From: Streptomyces rubrogriseus
GTDB taxonomy: Bacteria > Actinomycetota > Actinomycetes > Streptomycetales > Streptomycetaceae
DNA length: 64,000 nucleotides
Direction of reading: 5' to 3'
Assembly (NCBI RefSeq): GCF_027947575.1
Contig: NZ_CP116256.1
Location: 372,001-436,000, forward strand
In this document: piece by piece, positions 27,779-36,716 of the stretch
Numbering within the stretch: position 1 is the stretch's first letter
Layout: every line of letters starts with the position of its first letter
The notes under the pieces: generated by a model
Database searches by the model: none
Told to the model about the DNA's origin: nothing
The model's input: the letters and a program-made list of their open reading frames with translations, nothing else
Made by a program: the position numbers and the translations under genes

Positions 27779-27994
27779 ATGAGCATCACGCAGCAGTACC
27801 TCCTCGACACCTACCGGGCCCGGCAGCTCGGTGAGCCCGCGCCGCCCGCGCCCGGCGCCCACGACCGGCGGGTCGTCCGCGAGTGGCACGACCGCCGTCG
27901 GTTCCAGGCCGTGCTCGCCGGCCGCCCGGCGCGCGGGCGGGTACGGCGGGCTCTGCGCCGGTGGCGGTCCCGGTGGCCGCGGGCCCTGGGCTGA
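27779..27994 (+). CDS. Small basic protein, unknown function
   Basis: A 71-residue protein, MSITQQYLLDTYRARQLG at the N-terminus, then a Pro/Ala stretch, then a very basic Arg/Trp-rich C-terminus (RRALRRWRSRWPRALG). No membrane segment or known domain is visible. ATG 27779 has GAGAGGG nine bases upstream, a good ribosome binding site that supports a real gene. It is divergent from the ArsR-type regulator, with about 160 bp between starts. The basic tail could bind nucleic acid or membrane surface; this is speculation. Confidence 0.6.
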   Translation: MSITQQYLLDTYRARQLGEPAPPAPGAHDRRVVREWHDRRRFQAVLAGRPARGRVRRALRRWRSRWPRALG

Positions 27995-28008
27995 CCGGGC
28001 GGGCGGCC

Positions 28009-28040
28009 CCCGCCGACCGGTCCGTCCGGCCGTCGGCGGG
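28009..28040. terminator. Hairpin between convergent genes
   Basis: Perfect 9-bp arms cccgccgac (28009-28017) and gtcggcggg (28032-28040), with a 14-nt loop that can itself fold. It lies between the small basic gene (+) and the PLP lyase (-). The 8-bp unit CCGTCAGG repeats three times just beyond, at 28061-28084, overlapping the lyase stop. Confidence 0.6.
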
Positions 28041-28071
28041 AGGCCGGGTCCCGCGCCCGCCCGTCAGGCCG

Positions 28072-29283
28072 TCAGGCCGTCAGCCGGGCGGCGAAGTCGG
28101 CGACCGCCGCCCGCACGTCGTCGGCCGTCCACTCCAGCCCCGACTCGCCCACCGAGACCTCAGTGAGGGCGACCCCGGGACCGGCCGCGTCCCAGGGCTG
28201 GGAGAACAGCATCGTCCCGGTCTCCTCGGCCTGCCGGAGCGCGGCCTCACCCGCCGCGTCGGGCTCGCAGGGCAGCCAGACCTGGAACTCGTGCGTGTGC
28301 GGCACCGCGGGGTGCACCCGCGCCCACGGCAGCCCCGCCGCCGCGAGTGACTCGCGCAGCGCGGCCGCCACCACGCGCGCGTGGGCCACGTACGAGGGCA
28401 GCCGGGGCAGCTCGCGCTCCAGGCCCGCCAGGGCGGACAGCGCCGTGGGGAACTGCTGGAACACCTGGCCGCCGTACCGGTGCCGCCAGGCCTTCGCCTC
28501 CTCGACCAGCGTCCGGGGACCGGCCAGGGCGCCGCCGCCGTAGCCCTTGAGGGACTTGTAGAACGAGACGTACACGCTGTCCGCCAGGCCCGCGATCTCG
28601 GCCAGGGGGCGGCCGAAGTGGACGGTGCACTCCCACAGGCGGGCCCCGTCGAAATGGACCACCGCGTCGCGCTCCCGGGCGGCCTCGACGACCTCGGTGA
28701 GCTCCTCCCAGGTGGGCAGCAGGTATCCGGCCTCCCTGAGCGGCAGTTCCAGCATCAGCGCCCCGAACGGCTCCTCGAAGCCGCGCACCTCGTCGGCGGT
28801 CGGCGGCCTGGGCGCGTCGGTCAGCCGTACCGGGTGCAGGCCGCCGACCCGGCTGAAGGCGTTGCGCTCGTGCCGCTCGGGATGGCCGAGACCGTGCAGG
28901 GCGACGACCGGGTTGCCGGTGCGGCCCGCCCAGCAGCGCAGGGCCACCTGCTGGGCCATGGTCCCGGTCGGGAAGAAGGCGGCGGCCTCCGTACCGAGCA
29001 GGGCGGCGGTCCTCTCCTCGAGGGCCTCGACGACGCCGTTGCCGTACATGTCGGAGGGCTCGTCGAGGTCGTACAGCTCCTCGGCCCCGTCGAGCAGGGC
29101 GATGCGCTCGCGCAGGGTCGTGACGAAGCCCGGGCGGGCGAGTACGCGCCGCGCGCCGCGGAGGGCGGCCACGCGCCGCTCCCGGCCGCGCCTGTTGCGC
29201 TGCTCCTCGGGCTCGTCCTTGGCCGGCGGCGCTTCCGGTCCGGCCGGTGCCGCCCGCTCTTCCTGTTCTGCCGTGTCGCTCAT
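28072..29283 (-). CDS. PLP-dependent beta-eliminating lyase / threonine aldolase-like
   Basis: A 403-residue fold-type I PLP enzyme of the beta-eliminating lyase/threonine aldolase family (PF01212). The probable PLP-binding Lys lies in VYVSFYKSLKGYGGGALAG, preceded by the Asp/Ala-bearing VVHFDGARLWEC strand; AAAFFPTGTMAQQVALRCW binds the cofactor phosphate. Threonine aldolases split L-threonine to glycine and acetaldehyde; the true substrate here is unproven. An N-terminal ~45-residue acidic and basic extension is not part of the fold. ATG 29283 is the start. It is divergent from the DUF2520 gene, with about 200 bp between. Confidence 0.85.
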   Translation of the reverse strand: MSDTAEQEERAAPAGPEAPPAKDEPEEQRNRRGRERRVAALRGARRVLARPGFVTTLRERIALLDGAEELYDLDEPSDMYGNGVVEALEERTAALLGTEAAAFFPTGTMAQQVALRCWAGRTGNPVVALHGLGHPERHERNAFSRVGGLHPVRLTDAPRPPTADEVRGFEEPFGALMLELPLREAGYLLPTWEELTEVVEAARERDAVVHFDGARLWECTVHFGRPLAEIAGLADSVYVSFYKSLKGYGGGALAGPRTLVEEAKAWRHRYGGQVFQQFPTALSALAGLERELPRLPSYVAHARVVAAALRESLAAAGLPWARVHPAVPHTHEFQVWLPCEPDAAGEAALRQAEETGTMLFSQPWDAAGPGVALTEVSVGESGLEWTADDVRAAVADFAARLTA

Positions 29284-29483
29284 GCAGGGATCATGTCGCG
29301 CGGACCGCGCGCCGGGCACCCGGTTTCCGCACACGTTCCGACACGCGCGCGTGGTGTGTGCTCCGGCGCCGCACGGAAACCCACAGCCTGTGGACAACCG
29401 GACGCCGCCCGGACCGATCGCGTTAACATGACGAGAAATCGTCCGGTACCCCGAGCGGACTGGAACGGGAAGGCCGCCGTCGC

Positions 29484-30737
29484 GTGAACACAACCCCACA
29501 GGCAGACCCCAAGGACCGCCCCGCGCGGCTCACCGTAGGCGTCGTCGGCGCCGGGCGGGTGGGCCCCGCGCTGGCCGCGTCCCTCCAGCTCGCCGGGCAC
29601 CGTCCGGTGGCCGTCTCCGGGGTCTCCGACGCCTCCAGGAGGCGTGCCGCCGCCCTCCTGCCCGACGTGCCGCTCATGACGCCCGCGGAGGTCCTCCAGC
29701 GCGCCGAGCTGGTCCTGCTGACCGTCCCCGACGACGCCCTGCCCGGCCTGGTGACCGGGCTCGCCGAGACGGGGGCGGTGCGTCCTGGCCAGCTGCTGGT
29801 GCACACCTCCGGGCGGTACGGAGCCAGGGTCCTGGACCCCGCGCTGCGCGCCGGCGCCCTGCCGCTGGCCCTGCACCCGGCGATGACCTTCACCGGCACC
29901 CCGGTGGACGTCCAGCGCCTGGCCGGCTGCTCCTTCGGCGTCACCGCGCCCGAGGAGCTGCGGCTGGCCGCCGAGGCCCTGGTCATCGAGATGGGCGGCG
30001 AGCCGGAGTGGATCGCCGAGGACCGGCGCCCGCTGTACCACGCGGCGCTGGCGCTGGGCTCCAACCACCTGATCACCCTCGTCGCCCAGTCCATGGAGCT
30101 GCTGCGCACGGCCGGCGTGACGGCCCCCGACCGGATGCTCGGCCCGCTGCTGGGCGCCTCCCTCGACAACGCGCTGCGCTCCGGCGACGCGGCCCTCACC
30201 GGCCCCGTCGCGCGCGGCGACGCGGGCACGGTCGCCGCGCACATCGTGGAGCTGCGCGAACACGCCCCCCAGGCCGTCGCCGGCTACCTGGCGATGGCCC
30301 GCGCGACCGCCGACCGCGCCCTGGACCACGGCCTGCTGAAGCCCGAACTCGCCGAGGACCTGCTCGGCGTACTCGCCGAGAACTCCCCAGGCCCGGGCCC
30401 CACCGGAATCCCGGCCGCGGACGCCTCCACCGGCCCGGAACGCACCCCCGACGCCGACACGGACGCCGAGGGCGCCCCTGGCCCGGAGGGCACCCCGGGC
30501 CCTGACGGAAGCACCGGCCCCGACGGCCCCACCGACGCGCAGGGCCCGGCCACGGACGGCCCGGCCACGGACGGACCCCACGGCCGGACACACACACCCG
30601 GCGCCAACGCGGGCTCCGAGGGCACCCCGGACCCCGACGGCGCCACCGGCCCCGACGGTCCCACCGGCCCTGAACGCCCGACCGGCCCGACGGGCCCGAC
30701 CGGCCCGACCGGCACCGACGACGGAGGCGCACGATGA
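29484..30737 (+). CDS. DUF2520 Rossmann-fold protein with collagen-like tail
   Basis: First gene of the panC-nadB-nadC-coaX operon. Residues ~15-300 form a ketopantoate-reductase/pyrroline-carboxylate-reductase-like protein: nucleotide-binding [18 protein letters not shown], then [11 protein letters not shown] and [18 protein letters not shown] of DUF2520. Its place before panC makes a pantothenate-related oxidoreductase role plausible but unproven. From about residue 305 the protein changes to a Gly-Pro-Thr-rich tail of some 110 residues with collagen-like triplets ([12 protein letters not shown] at the end). The tail runs right up to the panC start, which it overlaps by 4 bp (ATGA). GTG 29484 has GGGAAGG about 11 bases upstream. 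Confidence 0.85.
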   Translation: MNTTPQADPKDRPARLTVGVVGAGRVGPALAASLQLAGHRPVAVSGVSDASRRRAAALLPDVPLMTPAEVLQRAELVLLTVPDDALPGLVTGLAETGAVRPGQLLVHTSGRYGARVLDPALRAGALPLALHPAMTFTGTPVDVQRLAGCSFGVTAPEELRLAAEALVIEMGGEPEWIAEDRRPLYHAALALGSNHLITLVAQSMELLRTAGVTAPDRMLGPLLGASLDNALRSGDAALTGPVARGDAGTVAAHIVELREHAPQAVAGYLAMARATADRALDHGLLKPELAEDLLGVLAENSPGPGPTGIPAADASTGPERTPDADTDAEGAPGPEGTPGPDGSTGPDGPTDAQGPATDGPATDGPHGRTHTPGANAGSEGTPDPDGATGPDGPTGPERPTGPTGPTGPTGTDDGGAR

Positions 30738-31747
30738 CGACCCCCACCCCTCCCGTCCTCCTGCGCACCGCCGGCGAGCTGCACGCGCGTGTGCGGCGCG
30801 GTCGCCGGGCCGTGGTGATGACCATGGGCGCCCTGCACGAGGGCCACGCCACCCTGATCCGCACGGCGCGCGACATCGCCGGACCGGACGGCGAGGTCGT
30901 CGTCACGGTCTTCGTGAACCCGCTCCAGTTCGGCGCCGGCGAGGACCTCGACCGCTACCCGCGCACCCTGGACGCCGACCTGGAGATCGCCGGGCGGGCG
31001 GGCGCCGACGCCGTCTTCGCCCCTGCCGTCGACGAGGTCTACCCGGGCGGCGAACCTCAGGTGCGCGTCACCGCGGGCCCCATGGGGGAACGCCTGGAGG
31101 GCGCCTCACGCCCCGGCCACTTCGACGGCATGCTCACCGTCGTCGCCAAGCTGCTCCACCTCACCCGCCCCGACCTCGCCCTCTACGGTCAGAAGGACGC
31201 CCAGCAGCTCGCGCTGATCCGCCGCATGGTCCGCGACCTGAACTTCGGCGTGGAGATCGTCGGCGTCCCCACCGTGCGTGAGGAGGACGGCCTCGCCCTG
31301 TCCAGCCGCAACCGCTACCTCTCGACGGCGGAACGCCGCACCGCCCTCGCGCTCTCCCAGGCCCTCTTCGCGGGGCTGGACCGGCACGCCGCGCAGGAGG
31401 CGCTGTGCGCGAGGGCCCGCGAGGTGCCCGCCACCCAGGCCCGCGCCGAGGCGCTCAGCGCCCTGGGCGAGTCCCGCGCGGCGGCCGACGCCCACGCCGT
31501 CGCCACCTCCGCCCCCGGCAGCGCCACGGCCGTCCGGGACGCCGCCCGCCTGGTGCTGGACGACGCCGCCCGGGCCACCCCGCCCCTGGAGCTGGACTAC
31601 CTCGCCCTGGTCGACCCGTCGGACTTCACCGAGATCGGCGACGACCACACCGGCGAGGCCGTCCTCGCCGTCGCCGCCCGGGTCGGCGCGACCCGCCTGA
31701 TCGACAACGTCCACCTCACCTTCGGACCCCTCGGAGCCGCCTCGTGA
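30734..31747 (+). CDS. panC: Pantoate-beta-alanine ligase (pantothenate synthetase)
   Basis: ATP-dependent condensation of pantoate and beta-alanine to pantothenate, a CoA precursor. The nucleotidyltransferase HIGH-like motif is [12 protein letters not shown] (residues ~34-45); others are [43 protein letters not shown] [12 protein letters not shown] and the KMSKS-equivalent LSSRNRYLS. At 337 residues it is longer than the E. coli enzyme (283), with extra sequence in the C-terminal domain (around [13 protein letters not shown]). Both ends overlap neighbours by 4 bp (ATGA upstream, GTGA downstream), so translation is coupled along the operon. Confidence 0.95.
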   Translation: MTTPTPPVLLRTAGELHARVRRGRRAVVMTMGALHEGHATLIRTARDIAGPDGEVVVTVFVNPLQFGAGEDLDRYPRTLDADLEIAGRAGADAVFAPAVDEVYPGGEPQVRVTAGPMGERLEGASRPGHFDGMLTVVAKLLHLTRPDLALYGQKDAQQLALIRRMVRDLNFGVEIVGVPTVREEDGLALSSRNRYLSTAERRTALALSQALFAGLDRHAAQEALCARAREVPATQARAEALSALGESRAAADAHAVATSAPGSATAVRDAARLVLDDAARATPPLELDYLALVDPSDFTEIGDDHTGEAVLAVAARVGATRLIDNVHLTFGPLGAAS

Positions 31748-33486
31748 CCAGCACAGGCATACGACTGCACGCCCCCGCGCCCGGCTGGGCCATCGCCGCG
31801 GACGTGGTGGTCGTCGGCTCCGGCGTCGCGGGCCTGACCGCGGCCCTGCGCTGCGAGTCCGCAGGTCTGCGGACCGTCGTCGTCACCAAGGCCCGGCTGG
31901 ACGACGGCTCCACCCGCTGGGCCCAGGGCGGCGTCGCCGCGGCCCTCGGCGAGGGCGACACCCCCGAGCAGCACCTGGACGACACCCTGGTCGCCGGCGC
32001 CGGCCTGTGCGACGAGGAAGCGGTCCGCATCCTGGTCACAGAGGGCCCCGACGCCGTACGCCGGCTCATCGCGACCGGCGCGCACTTCGACGAGTCCACC
32101 GAGGGCGGCCTGGCCCTCACCCGCGAGGGCGGCCACCACCGCCGCCGCATCGCCCACGCGGGCGGCGACGCCACGGGCGCCGAGATCTCCCGCGCCCTGG
32201 TCGAGGCGGTACGCGCGCGAGGGCTGCGCACGGTGGAGAACGCGCTCGTCCTGGACCTCCTCACGGACGCCGAGGGCCGCACCGCGGGTGTCACCCTGCA
32301 CGTCATGGGTGAGGGCCAGCACGACGGCGTCGGGGCGGTGCACGCCCCCGCGGTCGTCCTCGCCACCGGCGGCATGGGCCAGGTCTTCTCGGCGACGACG
32401 AACCCCTCCGTCTCCACGGGCGACGGAGTGGCCCTCGCCCTGCGCGCCGGTGCCGAGGTCAGCGACCTCGAGTTCGTCCAGTTCCACCCCACCGTCCTCT
32501 TCCTGGGCGCGGACGCCGAGGGCCAGCAGCCCCTGGTCTCCGAGGCGGTACGCGGCGAGGGCGCCCACCTGGTGGACGCGGACGGCGTGCGCTTCATGCA
32601 GGGGCAGCACGAACTGGCGGAACTCGCCCCGCGGGACATCGTCGCGAAGGCCATCACACGCCGCATGCAGGAGCACGGCGCCGACCACATGTACCTGGAC
32701 GCCCGCCACTTCGGCAGGACGATGTGGGAGCACCGCTTCCCCACGATCCTCGCCGCCTGCCGCGCCCACGGCATCGACCCGGTCACCGAACCGGTCCCGG
32801 TCGCCCCGGCCGCCCACTACGCCTCGGGCGGCGTCCGTACCGACGCCCACGGCCGTACGACGGTCCCCGGCCTGTACGCCTGCGGCGAGGTCGCCTGCAC
32901 GGGCGTGCACGGCGCCAACCGCCTGGCCTCCAACTCCCTCCTCGAGGGCCTGGTGTACGCCGAACGCATCGCGGCCGACATAGCGGCCACCCACACGGCC
33001 GGCACCCTCCACGCGCGCGTACCGGCCCCCCTCCCACAGCCGGACCACCCGCGACACCCGCAGCACCCCCTCCTCCCGCCCGAGGCGCGCCTCACCATCC
33101 AGCGGATCATGACGGAGGGCGCCGGCGTCCTGCGCTCGGCGGACTCCCTCGCGCGCGCGGCCGACCGGCTGCACGGCCTCCACGCCGAGGCCCGCGAGGC
33201 CCTGCACGAGCACGGCAAGACCTCCGAACCCGGTGTCGACACCTGGGAGGCCACCAACCTCCTGTGCGTGGCCCGCGTCCTGGTCGCCGCGGCGGCACAG
33301 CGCGAGGAGACCCGCGGCTGCCACTGGCGCGAGGACCACGCGGACCGCGACGACACCACGTGGCGCCGCCACGTCGTCGTACGGCTGAACCCTGATCGCA
33401 CCCTCGCCGTGCACACCACGGACACGCCAGAATTCCCCCCGACCGTCCACGGCGCCCAGCCGACGCACCGTCCCCAGGAGCAGTGA
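31744..33486 (+). CDS. nadB: L-aspartate oxidase
   Basis: FAD-dependent oxidation of L-aspartate to iminoaspartate, the first step of de novo NAD synthesis. The FAD-binding [18 protein letters not shown] opens the protein. [51 protein letters not shown] and [19 protein letters not shown] are all succinate dehydrogenase/aspartate oxidase family motifs. Length 580 is slightly above E. coli NadB (540) because of insertions near the C-terminus. GTG 31744 overlaps panC, and the stop overlaps nadC. nadA, whose quinolinate synthase uses the unstable product, is not in this window. Confidence 0.95.
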   Translation: MTSTGIRLHAPAPGWAIAADVVVVGSGVAGLTAALRCESAGLRTVVVTKARLDDGSTRWAQGGVAAALGEGDTPEQHLDDTLVAGAGLCDEEAVRILVTEGPDAVRRLIATGAHFDESTEGGLALTREGGHHRRRIAHAGGDATGAEISRALVEAVRARGLRTVENALVLDLLTDAEGRTAGVTLHVMGEGQHDGVGAVHAPAVVLATGGMGQVFSATTNPSVSTGDGVALALRAGAEVSDLEFVQFHPTVLFLGADAEGQQPLVSEAVRGEGAHLVDADGVRFMQGQHELAELAPRDIVAKAITRRMQEHGADHMYLDARHFGRTMWEHRFPTILAACRAHGIDPVTEPVPVAPAAHYASGGVRTDAHGRTTVPGLYACGEVACTGVHGANRLASNSLLEGLVYAERIAADIAATHTAGTLHARVPAPLPQPDHPRHPQHPLLPPEARLTIQRIMTEGAGVLRSADSLARAADRLHGLHAEAREALHEHGKTSEPGVDTWEATNLLCVARVLVAAAAQREETRGCHWREDHADRDDTTWRRHVVVRLNPDRTLAVHTTDTPEFPPTVHGAQPTHRPQEQ

Positions 33487-34481
33487 CAGCAGTGAACCCC
33501 TCCGACCCCACCGAACTCCCCCTCGCCTCCACCGGAGGCTGCGGCGACGGCTGTGCCTGCGGCGCGGACACCGAAGAAGACGCCTACATGGAGTGCGGCC
33601 TCGACCCGTCCCTCGCCGCCCTCCTGCTGGACTCCGGCCTCGACCCCGTCGAGGTCGAGGACATCGCGAACGTCGCCATCCAGGAGGACCTGGCCGGCGG
33701 CGTGGACGTGACGACGGTGGCGACCATCCCCGAGGACGCCGTGGCCACGGCCGACTTCACCGCCCGCGAGGCGGGCGTCGTGGCGGGCCTCAGGGTCGCC
33801 GAGGCGGTGCTGTCGGTCGTCTGCACCGACGAGTTTGAGGTGGAGCGCCACGTCGAGGACGGCGACCGCGTGGAGGAGGGCCAGAAGCTGCTCTCCGTCA
33901 CCACCCGCACCCGCGACATCCTGACCGCCGAACGCAGCGCGCTGAACCTCCTGTGCCGCATGTCGGGCATCGCGTCGGCCACGCGCGCGTGGGCGGACGC
34001 CCTGGACGGCACGAAGGCCAAGGTCCGCGACACCCGCAAGACGACGCCTGGCCTGCGCGGCCTGGAGAAGTTCGCGGTCCGTTGCGGCGGCGGCGTCAAC
34101 CACCGCATGTCCCTCTCGGACGCGGCCCTGGTCAAGGACAACCACGTGGTCGCCGCGGGCGGCGTCGCCGAGGCCTTCAACGCCGTGCGCGAGAGCTTCC
34201 CCGAGGTGCCCATCGAGGTCGAGGTCGACACCCTGCACCAGCTGCGCGAGGTGGTGGACGCGGGCGCCGACCTGATCCTCCTGGACAACTTCACCCCGGA
34301 CGAGTGCGAGGAAGCGGTCGCCCTGGTCGCCGGCCGGGCCGCCCTGGAGGCCTCCGGCCGCCTGACCCTCACCAACGCCAAGGCGTACGCGGCCACGGGC
34401 GTCGACTACCTGGCCGTGGGCGCCCTCACCCACAGCTCCCCGATCCTGGACATCGGCCTGGACCTGCGAGCGGCGGAGTAG
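33483..34481 (+). CDS. nadC: Nicotinate-nucleotide pyrophosphorylase with Cys-rich N-terminus
   Basis: Quinolinate phosphoribosyltransferase: quinolinate plus PRPP to nicotinate mononucleotide and CO2. Core motifs are IQEDLAGGVDVTT, ERSALNLLCRMSGIAS, VRDTRKTTPGLRGLEKFAV, RCGGGVNHRM and LILLDNFTPDE. The protein starts unusually with about 35 extra residues containing GGCGDGCACG and a further Cys (YMEC), four Cys within 27 residues, absent from most NadC. GTG 33483 overlaps the nadB stop (GTGA). GTG 33492 lies about 11 bases after AGGAG and is at least as likely; both keep the Cys cluster. coaX follows after 5 bp. Confidence 0.94.
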   Translation: MTAVNPSDPTELPLASTGGCGDGCACGADTEEDAYMECGLDPSLAALLLDSGLDPVEVEDIANVAIQEDLAGGVDVTTVATIPEDAVATADFTAREAGVVAGLRVAEAVLSVVCTDEFEVERHVEDGDRVEEGQKLLSVTTRTRDILTAERSALNLLCRMSGIASATRAWADALDGTKAKVRDTRKTTPGLRGLEKFAVRCGGGVNHRMSLSDAALVKDNHVVAAGGVAEAFNAVRESFPEVPIEVEVDTLHQLREVVDAGADLILLDNFTPDECEEAVALVAGRAALEASGRLTLTNAKAYAATGVDYLAVGALTHSSPILDIGLDLRAAE

Positions 34482-34486
34482 ACGCC

Positions 34487-35284
34487 ATGCTGCTGACGAT
34501 CGACGTAGGCAACACGCACACCGTCCTCGGCCTCTTCGACGGCGAGGACATCGTCGAGCACTGGCGCATCTCCACGGACTCGCGCCGCACGGCCGACGAA
34601 CTGGCGGTGCTCCTCCAGGGCCTCATGGGCATGCACCCCCTCCTCGGCGACGAACTGGGCGACGGCATCGACGGCATCGCCATCTGCGCGACGGTCCCCT
34701 CCGTCCTCCACGAACTCCGCGAGGTCACCCGCCGCTACTACGGCGACGTCCCCGCGGTCCTCGTCGAACCGGGCGTCAAGACCGGCGTCCCGATCCTCAC
34801 CGACCACCCCAAGGAGGTCGGCGCCGACCGCATCATCAACGCGGTCGCGGCCGTCGAGCTCTACGGCGGCCCGGCGATCGTCGTGGACTTCGGCACGGCG
34901 ACGACGTTCGACGCGGTCAGCGCGCGCGGGGAGTACATCGGCGGCGTCATCGCACCCGGCATCGAGATCTCGGTCGAGGCGCTGGGCGTCAAGGGCGCGC
35001 AGCTCCGCAAGATCGAGGTGGCCCGCCCCCGCAGCGTGATCGGCAAGAACACGGTCGAGGCGATGCAGTCCGGCATCGTGTACGGCTTCGCCGGCCAGGT
35101 CGACGGCGTCGTCAACCGGATGGCGCGGGAGCTGGCCGACGACCCGGACGACGTGACGGTCATCGCGACGGGCGGGCTGGCGCCGATGGTGCTGGGCGAG
35201 TCCTCGGTCATCGACGAGCACGAGCCGTGGCTGACGCTGATGGGTTTGCGGCTGGTGTACGAGCGCAACGTGTCGCGCATGTAG
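34487..35284 (+). CDS. coaX: Type III pantothenate kinase
   Basis: Phosphorylates pantothenate, committing it to CoA, so the operon holds two consecutive-pathway enzymes (panC and coaX). The 265-residue protein belongs to the ASKHA superfamily: phosphate-1 loop LLTIDVGNTHTVLGLF at the N-terminus, PKEVGADRIINAVAA, phosphate-2/catalytic VVDFGTATTFDAV, and adenosine motif VIATGGLAPM. Type III kinases are not feedback-inhibited by CoA. ATG 34487 follows nadC directly. The stop codon is two bases from the start of the large intergenic element copy B. Confidence 0.95.
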   Translation: MLLTIDVGNTHTVLGLFDGEDIVEHWRISTDSRRTADELAVLLQGLMGMHPLLGDELGDGIDGIAICATVPSVLHELREVTRRYYGDVPAVLVEPGVKTGVPILTDHPKEVGADRIINAVAAVELYGGPAIVVDFGTATTFDAVSARGEYIGGVIAPGIEISVEALGVKGAQLRKIEVARPRSVIGKNTVEAMQSGIVYGFAGQVDGVVNRMARELADDPDDVTVIATGGLAPMVLGESSVIDEHEPWLTLMGLRLVYERNVSRM

Positions 35285-35285
35285 C

Positions 35286-35640
35286 GCTCCGGCGCGGGTG
35301 CGGGCGCGAGGGGGGGAGCGCGGCCCGGCGTTGCGGGGTGCCGCTGCGCCCACCCGTGCCGCCCCAGCGGCACGACTGCCCGCAGCGGCGGCAGAGGGCG
35401 GCGACTGCCCGCAGCTGCGGCGGGTGCGACGCGGCGGGAGAGCCGCGTACGGCGAGAAGGGGTCGTGTCGGGGGGTGTCCGCCCGCAGCGGTTGGCGCGT
35501 CAACGCGCCGAGCCTCTTCAAGTGACCGATTCCGCGCCGTTCCGAGGACGGACACCCCCCGGCGCGACCCCGACCCACCCACCGCAGGCACCGCGCTACG
35601 CGCACCCCCACCGAACCCCCGCAGGCCGCCGCAGGCACCC
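35286..35640 (+). repeat. Large intergenic element, copy B
   Basis: Inverted partner of 14214-14565. The 11-bp arms are at 35471-35481 and 35549-35559; the 23-nt variable core is 35501-35523, within which caacgcgcc can pair with the conserved ggcgcgt beside it. Outside the core I count under a dozen differences from copy A, mainly a few substitutions near the left arm and length changes in G/C runs. The element starts two bases after the coaX stop. Read in the sense of coaX it has the same polarity that copy A has relative to its upstream gene. The remaining 75 bp to the next gene include a likely leaderless promoter (TATCGT at 35704). Confidence 0.85.
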
Positions 35641-35715
35641 GCATCCGGGTGGGGGCGTGCGCCACACCCGCGCACCCTATGCGGGGTTTGTCTGATTAGC
35701 GCGTATCGTCGCCGC

Positions 35716-36351
35716 ATGCCCACGCCCTACGGACCCCGCGGCGGCATGGCGTTCGGTGCTCAGGAGCTTCGCGTGCTCCGGCGAGCCCTCGCCCTCGCCC
35801 TGAACCCCAGCCCGGTCTCGGCCCAGGAGGCCCAGGACTGCCTCCACCTCGCAGACTCGCTCGACGAGGCGATGCGGGAGGGCGCCAGGCTGCGCTCCTT
35901 CCTGCTGGCCGACCTGGCCCGGTACCGCGCCGCCCTCCCCGGTACCGCCACCGGCTACCTCGCGCTCCTGGACGAGGCACTGGGCGCCGGCCACCGCCCC
36001 GGCGCGGACGACCTGGCCGCCCTGGGCGCCCTGCGCGGCACCCCCGCCGCAGCCGCCCTCCTGGCCCGCTGCGCCCCCGAGACGGCCACCGCGCCCACCA
36101 CCCCCACCGCGCCCACCGTCACCCTCCCCGCCGCCCGCACCCGCCTCCACGCCGTCCCCGGCGGCCGCCAGTCCGGCAAGGAGCCCCCGCAGAAGCCCGC
36201 CGCGAAACCGTCCCCCCGCCCGGCCCCCGCCCCCGCCCCCGAGACCCCCAAGCGCCCCGTCCCCACCCCCGGCGAGGTTTTCCCGCCCCGCAAGCCCGCC
36301 CCGCCGCCCCCGCCCGCCCCGGACTCCCGGCACCACCTGGCCGTCGGCTGA
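35716..36351 (+). CDS. Helical protein with Pro-rich tail, unknown function
   Basis: A 211-residue protein. The first ~115 residues are predicted helical and soluble (QELRVLRRALALALNPSPVS, AQDCLHLADSLDEAMREGAR, LRSFLLADLARYRAALPG). The rest is Pro/Ala/Lys-rich and disordered, ending in polyproline (APPPPPAPDS). I do not recognise a family beyond being a Streptomyces-type conserved protein. ATG 35716 (MPTPYGPRGG) has no Shine-Dalgarno sequence; TATCGT seven bases upstream fits a leaderless message. It is followed 23 bp later by a small membrane protein gene. Confidence 0.7.
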   Translation: MPTPYGPRGGMAFGAQELRVLRRALALALNPSPVSAQEAQDCLHLADSLDEAMREGARLRSFLLADLARYRAALPGTATGYLALLDEALGAGHRPGADDLAALGALRGTPAAAALLARCAPETATAPTTPTAPTVTLPAARTRLHAVPGGRQSGKEPPQKPAAKPSPRPAPAPAPETPKRPVPTPGEVFPPRKPAPPPPPAPDSRHHLAVG

Positions 36352-36374
36352 CGGCGCCTGGCTACCCTGGTCCC

Positions 36375-36554
36375 ATGGACTACGTCTCCGCGCTCCTGCC
36401 CCCGGCCGTCATGGCCGTCTTCTTCATCGGCTTGATCCGGGTGATCGTGAAGACCCAGGGCGGCGCCAACAAGGCCAAGGAGGACGCGGTCGTCGACGCC
36501 GCCCTCGCACGGGCGGAGGGTGCCCGACAGCAGTCCCCCCACCCCGAGGCCTGA
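36375..36554 (+). CDS. Small single-span membrane protein, 59 residues
   Basis: Reads MDYVSALLPPAVMAVFFIGL, then IRVIVKTQGG, and a charged Ala-rich tail (AKEDAVVDAALARAEGARQQ). One membrane helix spans residues ~6-24, probably with the C-terminus in the cytoplasm. Third positions are almost all G or C, supporting coding. ATG 36375 is preceded by TACCCTGGTCCC, consistent with a leaderless start. It is conserved-looking but unknown in function, and is followed by tandem repeats and a strong terminator. Confidence 0.65.
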   Translation: MDYVSALLPPAVMAVFFIGLIRVIVKTQGGANKAKEDAVVDAALARAEGARQQSPHPEA

Positions 36555-36591
36555 CCCCGAGGCCCGACCCCGAGGCCCGACCCCGAAGTCC
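36540..36591 (+). repeat. Four 13-bp tandem repeats at a gene's 3' end
   Basis: Four copies of GACCCCGAGGCCC (the first and last imperfect), starting inside the last codons of the small membrane protein and running past its stop. Because 13 is not a multiple of 3, the array probably arose by slippage and may have set the current stop codon. Confidence 0.8.
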
Positions 36592-36607
36592 GACCTCTGG
36601 ACGGACC

Positions 36608-36647
36608 GCGTACGGCTCCCTCTTCCGAGGAGCCGTACGCCCCTTTT
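36608..36647 (+). terminator. Rho-independent terminator
   Basis: Perfect 12-bp stem gcgtacggctcc (36608-36619) with ggagccgtacgc (36629-36640), 9-nt loop, then CCCTTTT. It ends the two-gene unit before the BlaI-type regulator. Confidence 0.88.
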
Positions 36648-36716
36648 GTGCCCGTTTTCCGGCGAAGCCGCACGTCCGGCACGCGATCGCTCCGATCTCC
36701 CACTATCGTTCGAAGC

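Noticed and set aside
29385..29400. TGTGGACAAC resembling a DnaA box
   Set aside because: A single copy between divergent genes; no cluster of boxes and no dnaA/dnaN nearby, so not an origin.
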